DNA from: CAZEAN01 sp964510225
GTDB lineage: Bacteria > Planctomycetota > Planctomycetia > Isosphaerales > Isosphaeraceae
Reading direction: 5' to 3'
Assembly (NCBI GenBank): GCA_964510225.1
Contig: CAZEAN010000014.1
Location: 3,771-67,770, forward strand
DNA length: 64,000 bases
Numbering within the stretch: the first letter of the stretch is position 1; each line of letters begins with the position of its first letter. Below the pieces are notes generated by a model, which was not told where the DNA came from, searched no databases, and saw only the letters and a program-made list of their open reading frames with translations. Positions 41,693 to 51,147 of the stretch are shown here, piece after piece. The position numbers and the translations under genes were made by a program.

Positions 41693-44473
41693 ATGCTCAT
41701 TACCTGGATCGAGGCAGCAGCACTCGGACGGCATGGCGGCCCCATTCGAGCTGGGATGTGGGGTACGGTCGTACTCGGAACGCACCCGATTGAGAACGCC
41801 GATGAAACGGTCCGCGTCTTCCTCGAGATCTCAGTGGATGAAATTCCACTCGGTCGTCTGCCTGCCTACCATCTTGGAGACCGCGTTCCTAACCGCCATT
41901 GGCACGTGGCGATTCCACCCCAGGCGATCGGTTCACGACTCCGCTATCGCCCCATTGCGGTCAACGGGTCTGAAGTTTCCGAGGCCCCTTGGCGCGAGAC
42001 CGTGATTCGGCCGAACTTGCCGGATGCTACCGAGCATGTCGAGACGACAAGCATTGGCCTGGTCGGTAATCGTAGGATGACGGCCCGAGTCGACAATCGG
42101 GGGTCTACGTACGACATCTTTTACCCGAGTGTCGGATTGCACTCGAACGTCCGGCCCGCCGACGGTGACTTTCCCCAAAGCCGAGCCCATTTCCGGACGA
42201 TCATGGGAGGTCTTGCTCTCGGACCTCGACTCGATTGGTTCTCTGAACAATCTGCCTGGGATGCCGAGCAGCGCTACCGGCCCGGGACCAACATTCTGGA
42301 GACAGACTTGAACTGGCGTCGTGGACCAATTCAGGTCTTGACGCGTGATTTCATTGTCCTCGGGCCAGAACTTCCGACCGATAGCCTTGGTGGACCAGCC
42401 TCGGGCCAGTACCTCAAACGATTCCGGATCACTAACCGAGACACCCTGGATCGAGAGGCGACTTTCGGCCTCTTTGTCCATGCCGAAGTCAACGGTGGCT
42501 TGGGAGAACCGAGCCTCGGTTGGCGAGATCTTGACCGTTGTCTGCTGGCAGCGAACCGGGGTCATGGCCACTCGAACGATAAACTTGCACGTAATGCCAC
42601 CATTGAGTTTGCCCTGGCACTCGACGATCGAGATCAAGTCGACTGCGAACCAACAGCCGCGAGCGAAGCGTTGATTCTGCGGAAGCTCCAATTGCCCGCC
42701 GATGGCCACGTAGACGTTGACCTGTTAATCAGCGGTGCCTTTACTGGCTGGCGAGGCGATTCAGGGACTTTCGAGCATTGGCTCCGTCCTGCGCTTTCGT
42801 GGTTTCGGAGCATCGATCTTGACCGGATCGAAGACCAAACGACGGAAGCTTGGCTTGCTTTTACACGTCGGAGTCAAACTCTGACGATCCCCCGGCCCGC
42901 ATTTCCGAAGATCGTTGAACGATCATCGCTAGCTACAATCCTCCATTCTGATGAAGAGCATGGATCATTTGCAGCTGGGTTTGATCGAGGAATTAATGCC
43001 TACTGCTGGCCCCGTGATGCGCTTTGGGCCGCTGAGATGCTCGGGAGGTTGGGACACCCAGAAGTGAATCGTGCCGCCTTGAATTGGATTGATGGGTTGC
43101 CGGGTAAGGAGGGACCGTACCGAGCGCTCTTCATGAAATACACGATCGATGGTAGGCCAGAGTGGGAGACACCGGCAATCGATCAGACTATGCTGATTCC
43201 GTGGGCGCTTGCTCAGTATCTCCACCGGACCGGAGATTTTAGCTTCGTCGCCGAGCATTGGTCACTGGTCAAACGTGCGGCGGACCTCTGCCTCCTTGGG
43301 GATGGTCACCCAGGCTTGACTTGGCTTCCCGATCTCAGTCTCTACAGTTCCGCGGGGCTCTGGGAGACTCGTTACGGCGCTTATCTCTTCAGTAACGCGA
43401 CGGTTGTTGCAGGGCTCCGTGCCGCAGTCTCGCTCGCCGACGAACTCGGCTCTTGGATTGACGTTGATGAGGACGACGTTAAACAATGGGAGGCCAGGGC
43501 CGAAGAAGTCTGGGAACGCGGGGTTTTAGGGACTCGCGGAGCTGGAACCGGACTCGTTGATCGCGTTTCGGGGAGGTTTCTCGAAGGGCGACGCCTCTCG
43601 ATGCTCCGGGGACTCTGGTCGGACCGATCTGAACACTTGATCGAGGAATCTCGGGCGCTTGATATCGATGCCGTCGGTCTTGCAGTTCCCTTTGGACTAC
43701 TACCCGCCAGTGATTCAGCACTCACCGAGACTGCCAAGGCAATCCTGACCCGGAATGTGACACCGACCGACCCGATTGCATTAACACGATGGTCGCCGGC
43801 ACCGGAAGCGCCCACCGACACGAGGCTCGCTCCGAGCGAATCTCACCGTGACAGCCCTTCGCCGTTGGCGACACTCTGGATGGCACGTTACTTGATCCAA
43901 CGCGGTCGGGAGACTGGAAATGCACAGGACTGGGACGAATCGTTGCGGCTACTCGACGGGATGATCGAACGCCTAACACCGCTCGGACTCAGTATGACAC
44001 CAGGTGGCAGCAGGGGATTCCCCCTAGACCCATTTACCCGTTGTTTTCACGGGGTCTGGGGGCTCCACACCATGCTGATCGATACCATCTTGGATTTTGT
44101 GGGGCTAAGTTATGACGCAGTCAGACGGTCGTTGCACCTCGCCCCAGCCCTTCCGACAACGTGGCCATATTTAGGAATGACTCACGTGTTTCAGTGTGGT
44201 CGAGTTGCGTTCTCGCTCCATCGGACTGTCGGGAGTCACGCTTTTCGTCTTGAGTTAAAGGGCGAACTCACGGAGCCGATTCAGTTTAGTGTCGACCTTG
44301 CCTGCCCGGAACTTCTTGAGTTGGGCCAGTGGTCACTCGAGCCATTCCGAGTCTCACCCCATTTTGACCGAGCGACCCACCGCCTCCAATTCAAGCTGAG
44401 ACTTCCCGCCGGACCTCTCCGACTTCAATCCACTTGGGGGGACGAAGGGATGGCGTGGTCACCCGCCGTCTGA
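41693..44473 (+). CDS. GH15-like glucoamylase/glucodextranase family glycoside hydrolase
   Basis: A 926-residue protein without a signal peptide. The N-terminal ~430 residues are beta-rich. The C-terminal half is an (alpha/alpha)6 barrel with family-15 landmarks: INAYCWPRDALWAAEML, then SSAGLWETRYGAYLFSNATV in which Glu558 follows a tryptophan as the general-acid glutamate does in bacterial and archaeal glucoamylases. FHGVWGLHTMLIDTI comes near the end. Family enzymes release glucose from alpha-glucans or trehalose-like sugars; cytoplasmic location suggests glycogen or trehalose turnover. The ATG at 41693 is preferred over a TTG two codons upstream; the ribosome binding site is weak. Confidence 0.75.
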   Translation: MLITWIEAAALGRHGGPIRAGMWGTVVLGTHPIENADETVRVFLEISVDEIPLGRLPAYHLGDRVPNRHWHVAIPPQAIGSRLRYRPIAVNGSEVSEAPWRETVIRPNLPDATEHVETTSIGLVGNRRMTARVDNRGSTYDIFYPSVGLHSNVRPADGDFPQSRAHFRTIMGGLALGPRLDWFSEQSAWDAEQRYRPGTNILETDLNWRRGPIQVLTRDFIVLGPELPTDSLGGPASGQYLKRFRITNRDTLDREATFGLFVHAEVNGGLGEPSLGWRDLDRCLLAANRGHGHSNDKLARNATIEFALALDDRDQVDCEPTAASEALILRKLQLPADGHVDVDLLISGAFTGWRGDSGTFEHWLRPALSWFRSIDLDRIEDQTTEAWLAFTRRSQTLTIPRPAFPKIVERSSLATILHSDEEHGSFAAGFDRGINAYCWPRDALWAAEMLGRLGHPEVNRAALNWIDGLPGKEGPYRALFMKYTIDGRPEWETPAIDQTMLIPWALAQYLHRTGDFSFVAEHWSLVKRAADLCLLGDGHPGLTWLPDLSLYSSAGLWETRYGAYLFSNATVVAGLRAAVSLADELGSWIDVDEDDVKQWEARAEEVWERGVLGTRGAGTGLVDRVSGRFLEGRRLSMLRGLWSDRSEHLIEESRALDIDAVGLAVPFGLLPASDSALTETAKAILTRNVTPTDPIALTRWSPAPEAPTDTRLAPSESHRDSPSPLATLWMARYLIQRGRETGNAQDWDESLRLLDGMIERLTPLGLSMTPGGSRGFPLDPFTRCFHGVWGLHTMLIDTILDFVGLSYDAVRRSLHLAPALPTTWPYLGMTHVFQCGRVAFSLHRTVGSHAFRLELKGELTEPIQFSVDLACPELLELGQWSLEPFRVSPHFDRATHRLQFKLRLPAGPLRLQSTWGDEGMAWSPAV

Positions 44474-44498
44474 TTTGCAACAGACTGTTCATCCATCA

Positions 44499-44532
44499 GC
44501 TTCGGCTCGACTTAATTCAGGGGAGCCGAAGC
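44499..44532. terminator. Hairpin between convergent GH15-like gene and hpnE
   Basis: GCTTCGGCTC and GAGCCGAAGC form a perfect 10-bp GC-rich stem with a 14-base loop, 25 bases after the GH15-like stop and overlapping the end of hpnE. It is probably a shared terminator. Confidence 0.6.
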
Positions 44533-46035
44533 CATCTCTGGGACTGGTCTCGGGGCGAGTTGTCGACGTTCCCCTAGGAGCAATCGGGCGAACGGAGCGG
44601 TCTTGAGTTCAGGCTGAACTAGTTCCTGGGGGCGACCGAGATCATCGAGGATTGCCTCTGCAGCGAGGTAACCTGACCGGACGGCTCCTTCCATCGTTGC
44701 TGGCCAACCCGTGTCGGTCCAATCGCCACCGAGGAGGAGCCCTGGGATCGATGTTCGTTGGGACGGCCGGAGGGCTTCGATCCCGGGTCGGACCGAGAAA
44801 GTTGCGCCGTGCTCTGTCACAACCCACCAGCGTTTGAGAGTTGCCTCCCGTGCGGCCGGCCACATCGAGGCGAGATCGGCGAGGATTGCATCACGAATTG
44901 CTTCGTTCCCAAGCGGGAGCAAGTCGTAAGCTGCACTAACAACCAACTGCAGATATTGACCACCGCCCTCCGGCTCTCGACCTTGGATGGCCGAGTGGTT
45001 GAAGACCCACTGAATCAGTCGGCCGACCGTCACCGCGTGATCCAACTCAGGTGGACAAACGGGGCGATCGAACCAGAGGTGAATCCCCGTGATCGGTGAC
45101 GACTCCATTTGCTCAAGTGGATTGAGCTGGGGGAGTACTTCTCGAAGCTCGACAGGGAACATCCCCTGGATCCGGTCAAAGGGAACCGTAAGCACCACAT
45201 AATCAGAGTCGATTAGTTCTCCCGACCGGAGCCGGACTCCAGTAACCTCACCATTCTCGTTGCACTCAAGGGTTCGGACCCCCGACTTGAGCTGGACCAC
45301 GACCCCATGATCTCGGAGCCACTGCAGGAGCCGAGTTCCGTAAAGCTCACCGAGCGGAACCGTCGGGATTTCAATCTCAAGTCCTGTCTTGTTTCTGAGA
45401 AAGCCGTCCAAGAAGACCTTTCGAGCATGGACGGGATCAATTCGATCAAGTCGTTCGTTGAGCGCGGAGACAAGTACTGTCCCCCAAAATCGCTCAATGG
45501 TCCGATCGGTCTGACCATGGCGTCGGAGCCACGCTTCGAACGATTCCTGAGGTCGATCGCGACTCGGGAAGCGGAGCGCAGCGATCCCTAATGCAACGCG
45601 GAACTTCTCTGACCAAGTAAGGTACCGAGCACCCAGAAACGAACTAGTGAGATGAAACGGGGCGGGCAAAGCGTCAGCGCCGAGCGTCGATATTCCCCCC
45701 TTTTCGTCGAGGAATCGGGCCGCTGGGACCCGTCGAAACAGATGATCGATCCCGATCTTCCGAGCAAATTCAGCGAGATTTGTGCAGCAAGCCATACTTA
45801 CATGTTGACAATTGTCGACCTGCTCTCCCGTGACCGGATCGGTAAAGGAACTCGCTCGACCTCCAAGTCTCGGTCGGCTCTCCAAGATGGTAATCTTCAG
45901 ACCTTGTTCAGCTAAAGCCGAGGCTGTTGCCAAACCTGCGAGCCCACCGCCGACAATGACGATTTCAGGTATCCTTGTAGGTTCCGGGTGAAGCCTCGAC
46001 GGCGCGGTCGCCACGAATCCGAGTTTGGGTGTCAC
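44512..46035 (-). CDS. hpnE: Hydroxysqualene dehydroxylase HpnE (squalene-associated FAD-dependent desaturase family)
   Basis: A 507-residue flavoprotein of the amine oxidase/phytoene desaturase superfamily. The dinucleotide-binding motif IVIVGGGLAGLATASALAEQ lies near residues 25-44, followed by ILESRPRLGGRASSF. The C-terminal FAD segment is LLLGGDWTDTGWPATMEGAVRSG. In the HpnCDE route it reduces hydroxysqualene to squalene. The GTG start at 46035 overlaps the hpnD stop (GTGA). It is the last of three coupled genes. Confidence 0.9.
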   Translation of the reverse strand: MTPKLGFVATAPSRLHPEPTRIPEIVIVGGGLAGLATASALAEQGLKITILESRPRLGGRASSFTDPVTGEQVDNCQHVSMACCTNLAEFARKIGIDHLFRRVPAARFLDEKGGISTLGADALPAPFHLTSSFLGARYLTWSEKFRVALGIAALRFPSRDRPQESFEAWLRRHGQTDRTIERFWGTVLVSALNERLDRIDPVHARKVFLDGFLRNKTGLEIEIPTVPLGELYGTRLLQWLRDHGVVVQLKSGVRTLECNENGEVTGVRLRSGELIDSDYVVLTVPFDRIQGMFPVELREVLPQLNPLEQMESSPITGIHLWFDRPVCPPELDHAVTVGRLIQWVFNHSAIQGREPEGGGQYLQLVVSAAYDLLPLGNEAIRDAILADLASMWPAAREATLKRWWVVTEHGATFSVRPGIEALRPSQRTSIPGLLLGGDWTDTGWPATMEGAVRSGYLAAEAILDDLGRPQELVQPELKTAPFARLLLGERRQLAPRPVPEMASAPLN

Positions 46036-46937
46036 GAAGAGGGTCCTTCTGGAATCGGGCTGCCGGGGGCGAGTCGGCCGCTCAACGCCCTCATTGTAAT
46101 CATTGCTTTTTGCCAGGCAGGAAGAGCGACCCTGGAATCAAGGACGTTGTAGTTCCGTCTCGCGATCTCATCCAAGAGGGCTCGATAAATCCCAACGATT
46201 GCCGCAAGGACTGGCCGGCCAACCGGTGCGACCAGCCGAATCAAACGGCTCCCCTCACTATAAAATTCGTAGGCCCGACGCGCTTGAAACGCGAACAAAT
46301 CACGGACCCGGTCACTCGGGACTCGATGAGTTAACTCACTCGTTGAGACTCGGAACCGTTCAAGATCTTCCCGGGGTAGGTATACGCGACCTTCTTCAGC
46401 ATCTTCTCGGACATCTCGGAGGATGTTCGTGAGTTGGAGCGCGATTCCGCAAGATTCCGCGAGCCGCTCCGCGAGCCCCGACTCTGACCGATATCCCCAG
46501 ATATGGATGCAAGAGAGGCCGACTGCCGAAGCGACTCGGAAGCAGTATCCACGGAGGTCCTGGAAGGTCAGGAATGGCTTTGGTTCCAAGTCCATCTCGA
46601 CGCCGTCAATGACCGCATGGAGGAACTTCGAGGGGACTTGATGACGCTGGACCGTTTCGGCCAAGGCGGGAAGTCCAGGCCACGCAGACGGATCGCCTTC
46701 CAAAGCACGATCCAGTTCGACTCGCCAGCGATTCAGTGCTTCGCGTTTCAATGGTGCGGGACCAGGTTCGTCGGCGAGGTCATCCGTATGTCGAAGGAAG
46801 GCATACAACGCACACATCGACCGACGTTGTCGAGGTGGAAGCAAGAGAAAACTATAGTAAAAGTTCTTCGCTTGTCGCCGGGAGATCTCGTTGCAGAATC
46901 GATAACTCGTCCGAAGATCAACAGCCGAGCTTGTCAT
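46032..46937 (-). CDS. hpnD: Presqualene diphosphate synthase HpnD
   Basis: A 301-residue trans-isoprenyl diphosphate condensing enzyme that joins two farnesyl diphosphates into presqualene diphosphate. It shows FYYSFLLLPPRQRRSMCALY, the first aspartate motif HTDDLADE and the second DVREDAEEGR, together with YLPREDLERF. The ATG at 46937 overlaps the hpnC stop as ATGA. An upstream start at 47108 would run deep into hpnC and is rejected. The family's usual length is about 280-300 residues. Confidence 0.92.
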   Translation of the reverse strand: MTSSAVDLRTSYRFCNEISRRQAKNFYYSFLLLPPRQRRSMCALYAFLRHTDDLADEPGPAPLKREALNRWRVELDRALEGDPSAWPGLPALAETVQRHQVPSKFLHAVIDGVEMDLEPKPFLTFQDLRGYCFRVASAVGLSCIHIWGYRSESGLAERLAESCGIALQLTNILRDVREDAEEGRVYLPREDLERFRVSTSELTHRVPSDRVRDLFAFQARRAYEFYSEGSRLIRLVAPVGRPVLAAIVGIYRALLDEIARRNYNVLDSRVALPAWQKAMITMRALSGRLAPGSPIPEGPSS

Positions 46938-47890
46938 GAGCGGATCTCCGACGGAACCGTTGGGGGTTGCGGGTGAAACCCGAGGCGATGCCGCGACGAA
47001 CTCAGCAACGCCTGGAAAATCAGTCGGACTTTCGCCAACTTGCTGACGGTCGGTCGGCTCTTCCAGACATTGAATCCTTGAGCCTTGATCTGCCCGAGAA
47101 TAGCACAACCCCCTTTGTTAAACAAATCAACACACAATCCAAGTCGCCCGGGGATTCGAGCCGCCAGAGGCTCCCCGACTCGGAACAGTGCCAGAGCCCG
47201 CTCAACCTCAAACGCCAACAGCTCCGCGAAGGCAGGATTGAATCGCCGCCCTTTGAGCATTTCATCATCGTAGCCAAATCGAATCCGGTCTTCACGAGGG
47301 AGATAGATGCGACCGATGTCGAGGTCTCGGGCAACGTCTTGCCAGAAGTTTGCGAGTTGCAGGCCCGTACATGTTGCGTCCGATAACTCGACGTTCTCCA
47401 GATCATGGGAGCGTCCGAGATAGAGGATCAGACGTCCGACAGGGTTGGCCGATCTGCTGCAGTAATCGAGGAGTTGGCTGTAAGATTCGTACTCAACGAT
47501 GGTCTGATCTTGTTCAAATGCAGAGATGAGTTGTGCGAACGGGTCGATAGGGATGCTGTATTCCTGAACGACGTCCCGAAGCACGATCATCACCGGGTGT
47601 GAGGCCTTGCCGTCGAACATCCGTTCCAGCTCTCTCCTCCACCAGCTTAAGAGTGCTATTGATTGCGCGGGACCACCGACTTCGTCGCCGAGATCATCAG
47701 ACCATCGACAAAACGCATAGATGGCTTCCATCGCCGGTCGCAGCTGCTTCGGAGTAAGGAAGCTCACGACGCTAAAATTCTCATAATGGGTTGCTGCTAG
47801 CTCGGCGCAATATGCTTGGGCCTCCACTTTCGAGACGCTGGATTGGGCATCGGGACCAAACCGCCGGAGATCATCGACAATTGAGGGCAT
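46934..47890 (-). CDS. hpnC: Hydroxysqualene synthase HpnC
   Basis: A 318-residue squalene/phytoene synthase family protein that converts presqualene diphosphate to hydroxysqualene. Landmarks are HYENFSVVSFLTPKQLRP, then AIYAFCRWSDDLGDE (first aspartate motif) and ANFWQDVARDLDIGRIYLP (second motif). It is the first gene of the hpnC-hpnD-hpnE set, all overlapping by 4 bases. Squalene could go to hopanoids, sterols or C30 carotenoids; no cyclase is present in the window. Confidence 0.92.
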   Translation of the reverse strand: MPSIVDDLRRFGPDAQSSVSKVEAQAYCAELAATHYENFSVVSFLTPKQLRPAMEAIYAFCRWSDDLGDEVGGPAQSIALLSWWRRELERMFDGKASHPVMIVLRDVVQEYSIPIDPFAQLISAFEQDQTIVEYESYSQLLDYCSRSANPVGRLILYLGRSHDLENVELSDATCTGLQLANFWQDVARDLDIGRIYLPREDRIRFGYDDEMLKGRRFNPAFAELLAFEVERALALFRVGEPLAARIPGRLGLCVDLFNKGGCAILGQIKAQGFNVWKSRPTVSKLAKVRLIFQALLSSSRHRLGFHPQPPTVPSEIRS

Positions 47891-48071
47891 TGAACTTACG
47901 CCTGCTAGAGCACGGAGGAGTGATTGGGCAATGATTCTATCGCTCTCGGTCTGATCAGACTAGCGTCTCTGTTTCCCCCAGGGTTTCAACGGCTAGCCCC
48001 AGTCGTTATGCTGTCGGATCTAAGTCATTGCTTGGAATTTGTTCGGATCAAGGACCAAGAGGATACAACTG

Positions 48072-48908
48072 ATGAATACCCTCCACACGATCGGTCTTGG
48101 TAGCAAGACGTGGCTTGTCGGTCTGGGGCTACTATTGGGATTGGGTTGCGGTCTAACGCTTTGGGCGGCCGGATCCCCCGAGGGTTCCCACCCAAGTGAG
48201 TCTGGTGAGTGGGTCAGTATCTTCAATGGTCAGGATCTCGAAGGTTGGACTCCGAAGATCGCCGGATTTGACCTCGGGGAAGATCCAAATCAGACATTTC
48301 GAGTGGAAGATGGCAAGCTCGTCGTCTCATATAACGACTACGACGACTTTGGCGTCCAATTTGGTCACCTCTTCTACAAGACCCCCTTCTCCAATTATCG
48401 GATCCGTATCGAGTATCGATTTGTCGGTGATCAATGTCCTGGTGGTCCGAACTGGGCGTTCCGAAATTCGGGGATCATGTTCCATTGCCAAAATCCAGAA
48501 ACGATGAGAGCCGACCAGAGCTTTCCGGTCTCAATCGAAGCGCAGATGCTTGGCGGAAACGGTACCGATCCGCGCTCGACGGGTAACTTGTGCACTCCTG
48601 GAACTCATGTCGTGATTGACGATGAGTTGGTGACGCGTCATTGCACCACTTCTGAGTCCGAGACTTATCACGGAGATCAGTGGGTGACGATGGAATTAGT
48701 GGTTAATGGAAGCGGCAGGATTGAACATATCGTCAACGGCGAAATGGTCCTCGTCTATGAGCAACCTCAGCTCGACTCAACTGATGCCGATGCCCAGATT
48801 CTCTTGAAGGGCGACCAAACTGTTATTGACGCTGGCTACATCTCCCTACAGGCAGAAAGCCACCCGTTGGAGTTCCGCAAGGTTGAAATCATGGTTCTTG
48901 AAGACTAA
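48072..48908 (+). CDS. Exported DUF1080 (3-keto-disaccharide hydrolase-type) protein
   Basis: A 278-residue exported protein with a hydrophobic leader (about residues 10-34) and a concanavalin-like jelly roll of the DUF1080 family: WVSIFNGQDLEGWTP at the start, FRNSGIMFHC in the middle, and WVTMELVVNGSGRIEHIVNG with a final SLQAESHPLEFRKVEI. Planctomycetes carry many copies; characterised members act on 3-keto-glycosides. The ATG at 48072 has AGAGGAT 7 bases upstream and is preferred to an in-frame start at 48039. Confidence 0.87.
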   Translation: MNTLHTIGLGSKTWLVGLGLLLGLGCGLTLWAAGSPEGSHPSESGEWVSIFNGQDLEGWTPKIAGFDLGEDPNQTFRVEDGKLVVSYNDYDDFGVQFGHLFYKTPFSNYRIRIEYRFVGDQCPGGPNWAFRNSGIMFHCQNPETMRADQSFPVSIEAQMLGGNGTDPRSTGNLCTPGTHVVIDDELVTRHCTTSESETYHGDQWVTMELVVNGSGRIEHIVNGEMVLVYEQPQLDSTDADAQILLKGDQTVIDAGYISLQAESHPLEFRKVEIMVLED

Positions 48909-48939
48909 TGAATATCAATGTTCGTAGTCCTTCGATCAA

Positions 48940-50850
48940 GTGAACAGAACAGGCGAGTTATTCGTGCACGATCCGATTTCAGAGCCGCAGGGAGCATCAG
49001 CAAGTGTTCGGTCGATCGCTGACCCCAAGCTTGAATACGAAGACCGACTAAAAACCCGCCTGGAGAAAGTAGCAAAGGACTCGAAGCAGCATCGAGCGAT
49101 CGCCGATGGCAGACTTGGCCTCTTCTTGGTCGGTGTCGCGGTTGCCGTAGCTTCCTTTGGATTCGGTTGGTTTTCGGGCTGGTGGCTTGTACCGGTATCT
49201 CTAATCTTTCTCGGCTTAGTCGTTCGTTATGATGCCGTAGGACGTCGCCTCCGAGCGTCGGAGCGGCGTGCTGCCTTCTACCAAGTAGGTTTGCAACGTC
49301 TTAATGACGAATGGAGAGGCAAGGGAGATGGAGGTGATCGTTTCGCGATCGCTGATCATCCCTTTGATGCCGACCTCGATCTCTTCGGTGTCGGTTCGCT
49401 CTTCGAGCGGCTCTGTTCGGCGTACACCGGCGCCGGGAAAAGTACGCTTGCCGGTTGGCTCTTACATCCTGCCGTACCTTCGGTAATTCGAGGCCGTCAA
49501 GAGGCAGTTAAGGAACTCCGGGATCGTCTTGATCTCCGCGAGGACATCGCCCTCCTCGGTGAGGACGTTGAGCAAGGAGTTCACCCGGAAACGTTAATCG
49601 AGTGGGGGACGAGTGAAGAATCATCCCCTCGGAACTCCTTTCCGCGGAGGGAGCTTCCTATTGTCACCGCCGCGTTGGTCATCCTCAATTTCGGGACACT
49701 TCTTGGCTGGCTTCTTCTGGGATGGATTCCAGGACCCGTCGTTGTCTCGCTCGTGCTGACGGCGTTGCTCTTCCGTTCGATCCGGAAGGGAATGGACCAA
49801 ACCCTCGCGGCGATCCGGGAACGCTCCGATGAGCTCAGGGTCTTGGCTACCTTGCTCGATCGGATTGAACAGGAGCCATTCGAGTCAAGTGGACTCCGAG
49901 AGATCCGCGAACGGCTCGATTCCGATGGAGCGCTTCCCTCTCAGCGGATTAGCAAACTTGCTCGTTTGGCTGCACTTCTAGAGTTTCAGCGCAATCAATT
50001 GTTTGCGCCGATAGCGATACTAACGCTATGGAATGTTTGGATTGCGATCGCCGTTGCCCAATGGCGACGCCAATCTGGGACTTCGATCGCATCCTGGCTC
50101 GCGGGAGTAGGCCAATTTGAAGCACTCTGTGCGATTGCCTCCTACACCTTCGAAAACCCAGATGACCCCTTCCCAGAAATTCTCGAAGAAGCACCCAATG
50201 GGGAGGATGTGACCGGAGCAATTCCTCCAACCTTCGATGCGACGGGGTTGGGGCATCCCTTGATTCCCCGGTCCGAATGCGTGCGCAACGACCTCCGGAT
50301 CGGGGGCGCTGACGGACCACGGATGCTGTTGGTCAGTGGGTCCAACATGTCTGGGAAGAGTACACTTTTGCGCTCGGTCGGTGCTAATGCAGTTCTGGCG
50401 ATGACCGGCGCCCCGGTTCGGGCAGACTCACTGCGACTCTCGAGGGTTGACCTCGGCGCAACGCTCCGCGTCCAAGATTCACTCCAAGCGGGTCGGTCGC
50501 GATTCTTCGCGGAGATTACACGACTGAGGCAGTTAGTTGAGTTGGCCTCGAGTCCACCGCCGCTGCTCTTTTTGATCGATGAAGTCCTCCATGGGACTAA
50601 CTCACATGACCGTCGTCTCGGGGCTGAAGGTGTTGTCCGTGGCTTACTAGAGCGAGGGGCGATCGGACTAATGACCACGCACGATCTTGCACTCGCTGAG
50701 ATCGTTGAAGGCCTTGGTCAAGGTGCCAACGTCCATTTTGAGGATCATTTCGAAGAAGGCCAGATGCGATTCGATTATCGGATGCGGCCTGGTGTCGTTC
50801 GGAAGAGTAATGCACTCGAATTAATGCGTGCCGTTGGGCTCGAAGTTTAG
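48940..50850 (+). CDS. Membrane-associated MutS-like ATPase
   Basis: A 636-residue protein combining MutS core and ATPase parts with two hydrophobic hairpins (about residues 57-95 and 242-285). The C-terminal MutS ATPase has Walker A SGSNMSGKSTLL, the segment LRVQDSLQAGRSRFFAEITRL, Walker B LLFLIDEVLHGTNSHDR and a TTHD switch. The core domain shows WLLHPAVPSVIRGRQEAVKEL. It lacks the MutS mismatch-recognition domain. Such membrane MutS relatives occur in several phyla with unknown function, so mismatch repair is unlikely. The GTG at 48940 has no clear ribosome binding site; a GTG at 48964 is possible. Confidence 0.8.
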   Translation: MNRTGELFVHDPISEPQGASASVRSIADPKLEYEDRLKTRLEKVAKDSKQHRAIADGRLGLFLVGVAVAVASFGFGWFSGWWLVPVSLIFLGLVVRYDAVGRRLRASERRAAFYQVGLQRLNDEWRGKGDGGDRFAIADHPFDADLDLFGVGSLFERLCSAYTGAGKSTLAGWLLHPAVPSVIRGRQEAVKELRDRLDLREDIALLGEDVEQGVHPETLIEWGTSEESSPRNSFPRRELPIVTAALVILNFGTLLGWLLLGWIPGPVVVSLVLTALLFRSIRKGMDQTLAAIRERSDELRVLATLLDRIEQEPFESSGLREIRERLDSDGALPSQRISKLARLAALLEFQRNQLFAPIAILTLWNVWIAIAVAQWRRQSGTSIASWLAGVGQFEALCAIASYTFENPDDPFPEILEEAPNGEDVTGAIPPTFDATGLGHPLIPRSECVRNDLRIGGADGPRMLLVSGSNMSGKSTLLRSVGANAVLAMTGAPVRADSLRLSRVDLGATLRVQDSLQAGRSRFFAEITRLRQLVELASSPPPLLFLIDEVLHGTNSHDRRLGAEGVVRGLLERGAIGLMTTHDLALAEIVEGLGQGANVHFEDHFEEGQMRFDYRMRPGVVRKSNALELMRAVGLEV

Positions 50851-51147
50851 CCCCGATGAATTCGTAGTTTAAAACGTCGAACCGTCAATGATTCATAATT
50901 GCAACCACGACGTCGACCTTAGACAACACGTGATGCTCTCGCTGATTATTTGGAACCACATAGTCCCGCTGGTTCTCTGTTTAGCACGTCGAGTGTCGAC
51001 AATTGACATCACAACGGTGAGCTAAAAGGCATCTCAAGTCACTCTGCGAGCGTCTCGGGATATAGCTAGTAGTGAAGTCAGAACCAACTGACTTCCTGAC
51101 AAGGCCTTTAATTCACGCATTACCCCACCGATTGAACAGGATTACAG

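Noticed and set aside
46937..47108. Possible longer hpnD start at 47108.
   Set aside because: The extra 57 residues run antisense-like through hpnC coding sequence in another frame and do not resemble the family, while the ATGA junction at 46937 gives the standard N-terminus.
49430..49460. A second Walker A-like stretch (YTGAGKSTL) in the N-terminal half of the MutS-like protein.
   Set aside because: It is followed by AGWLLHP and aligns with the MutS core segment that normally reads T-x-x-G-x-x-L-x-x-WLLxP. The match to a P-loop looks coincidental; the real Walker A is GSNMSGKST further on.
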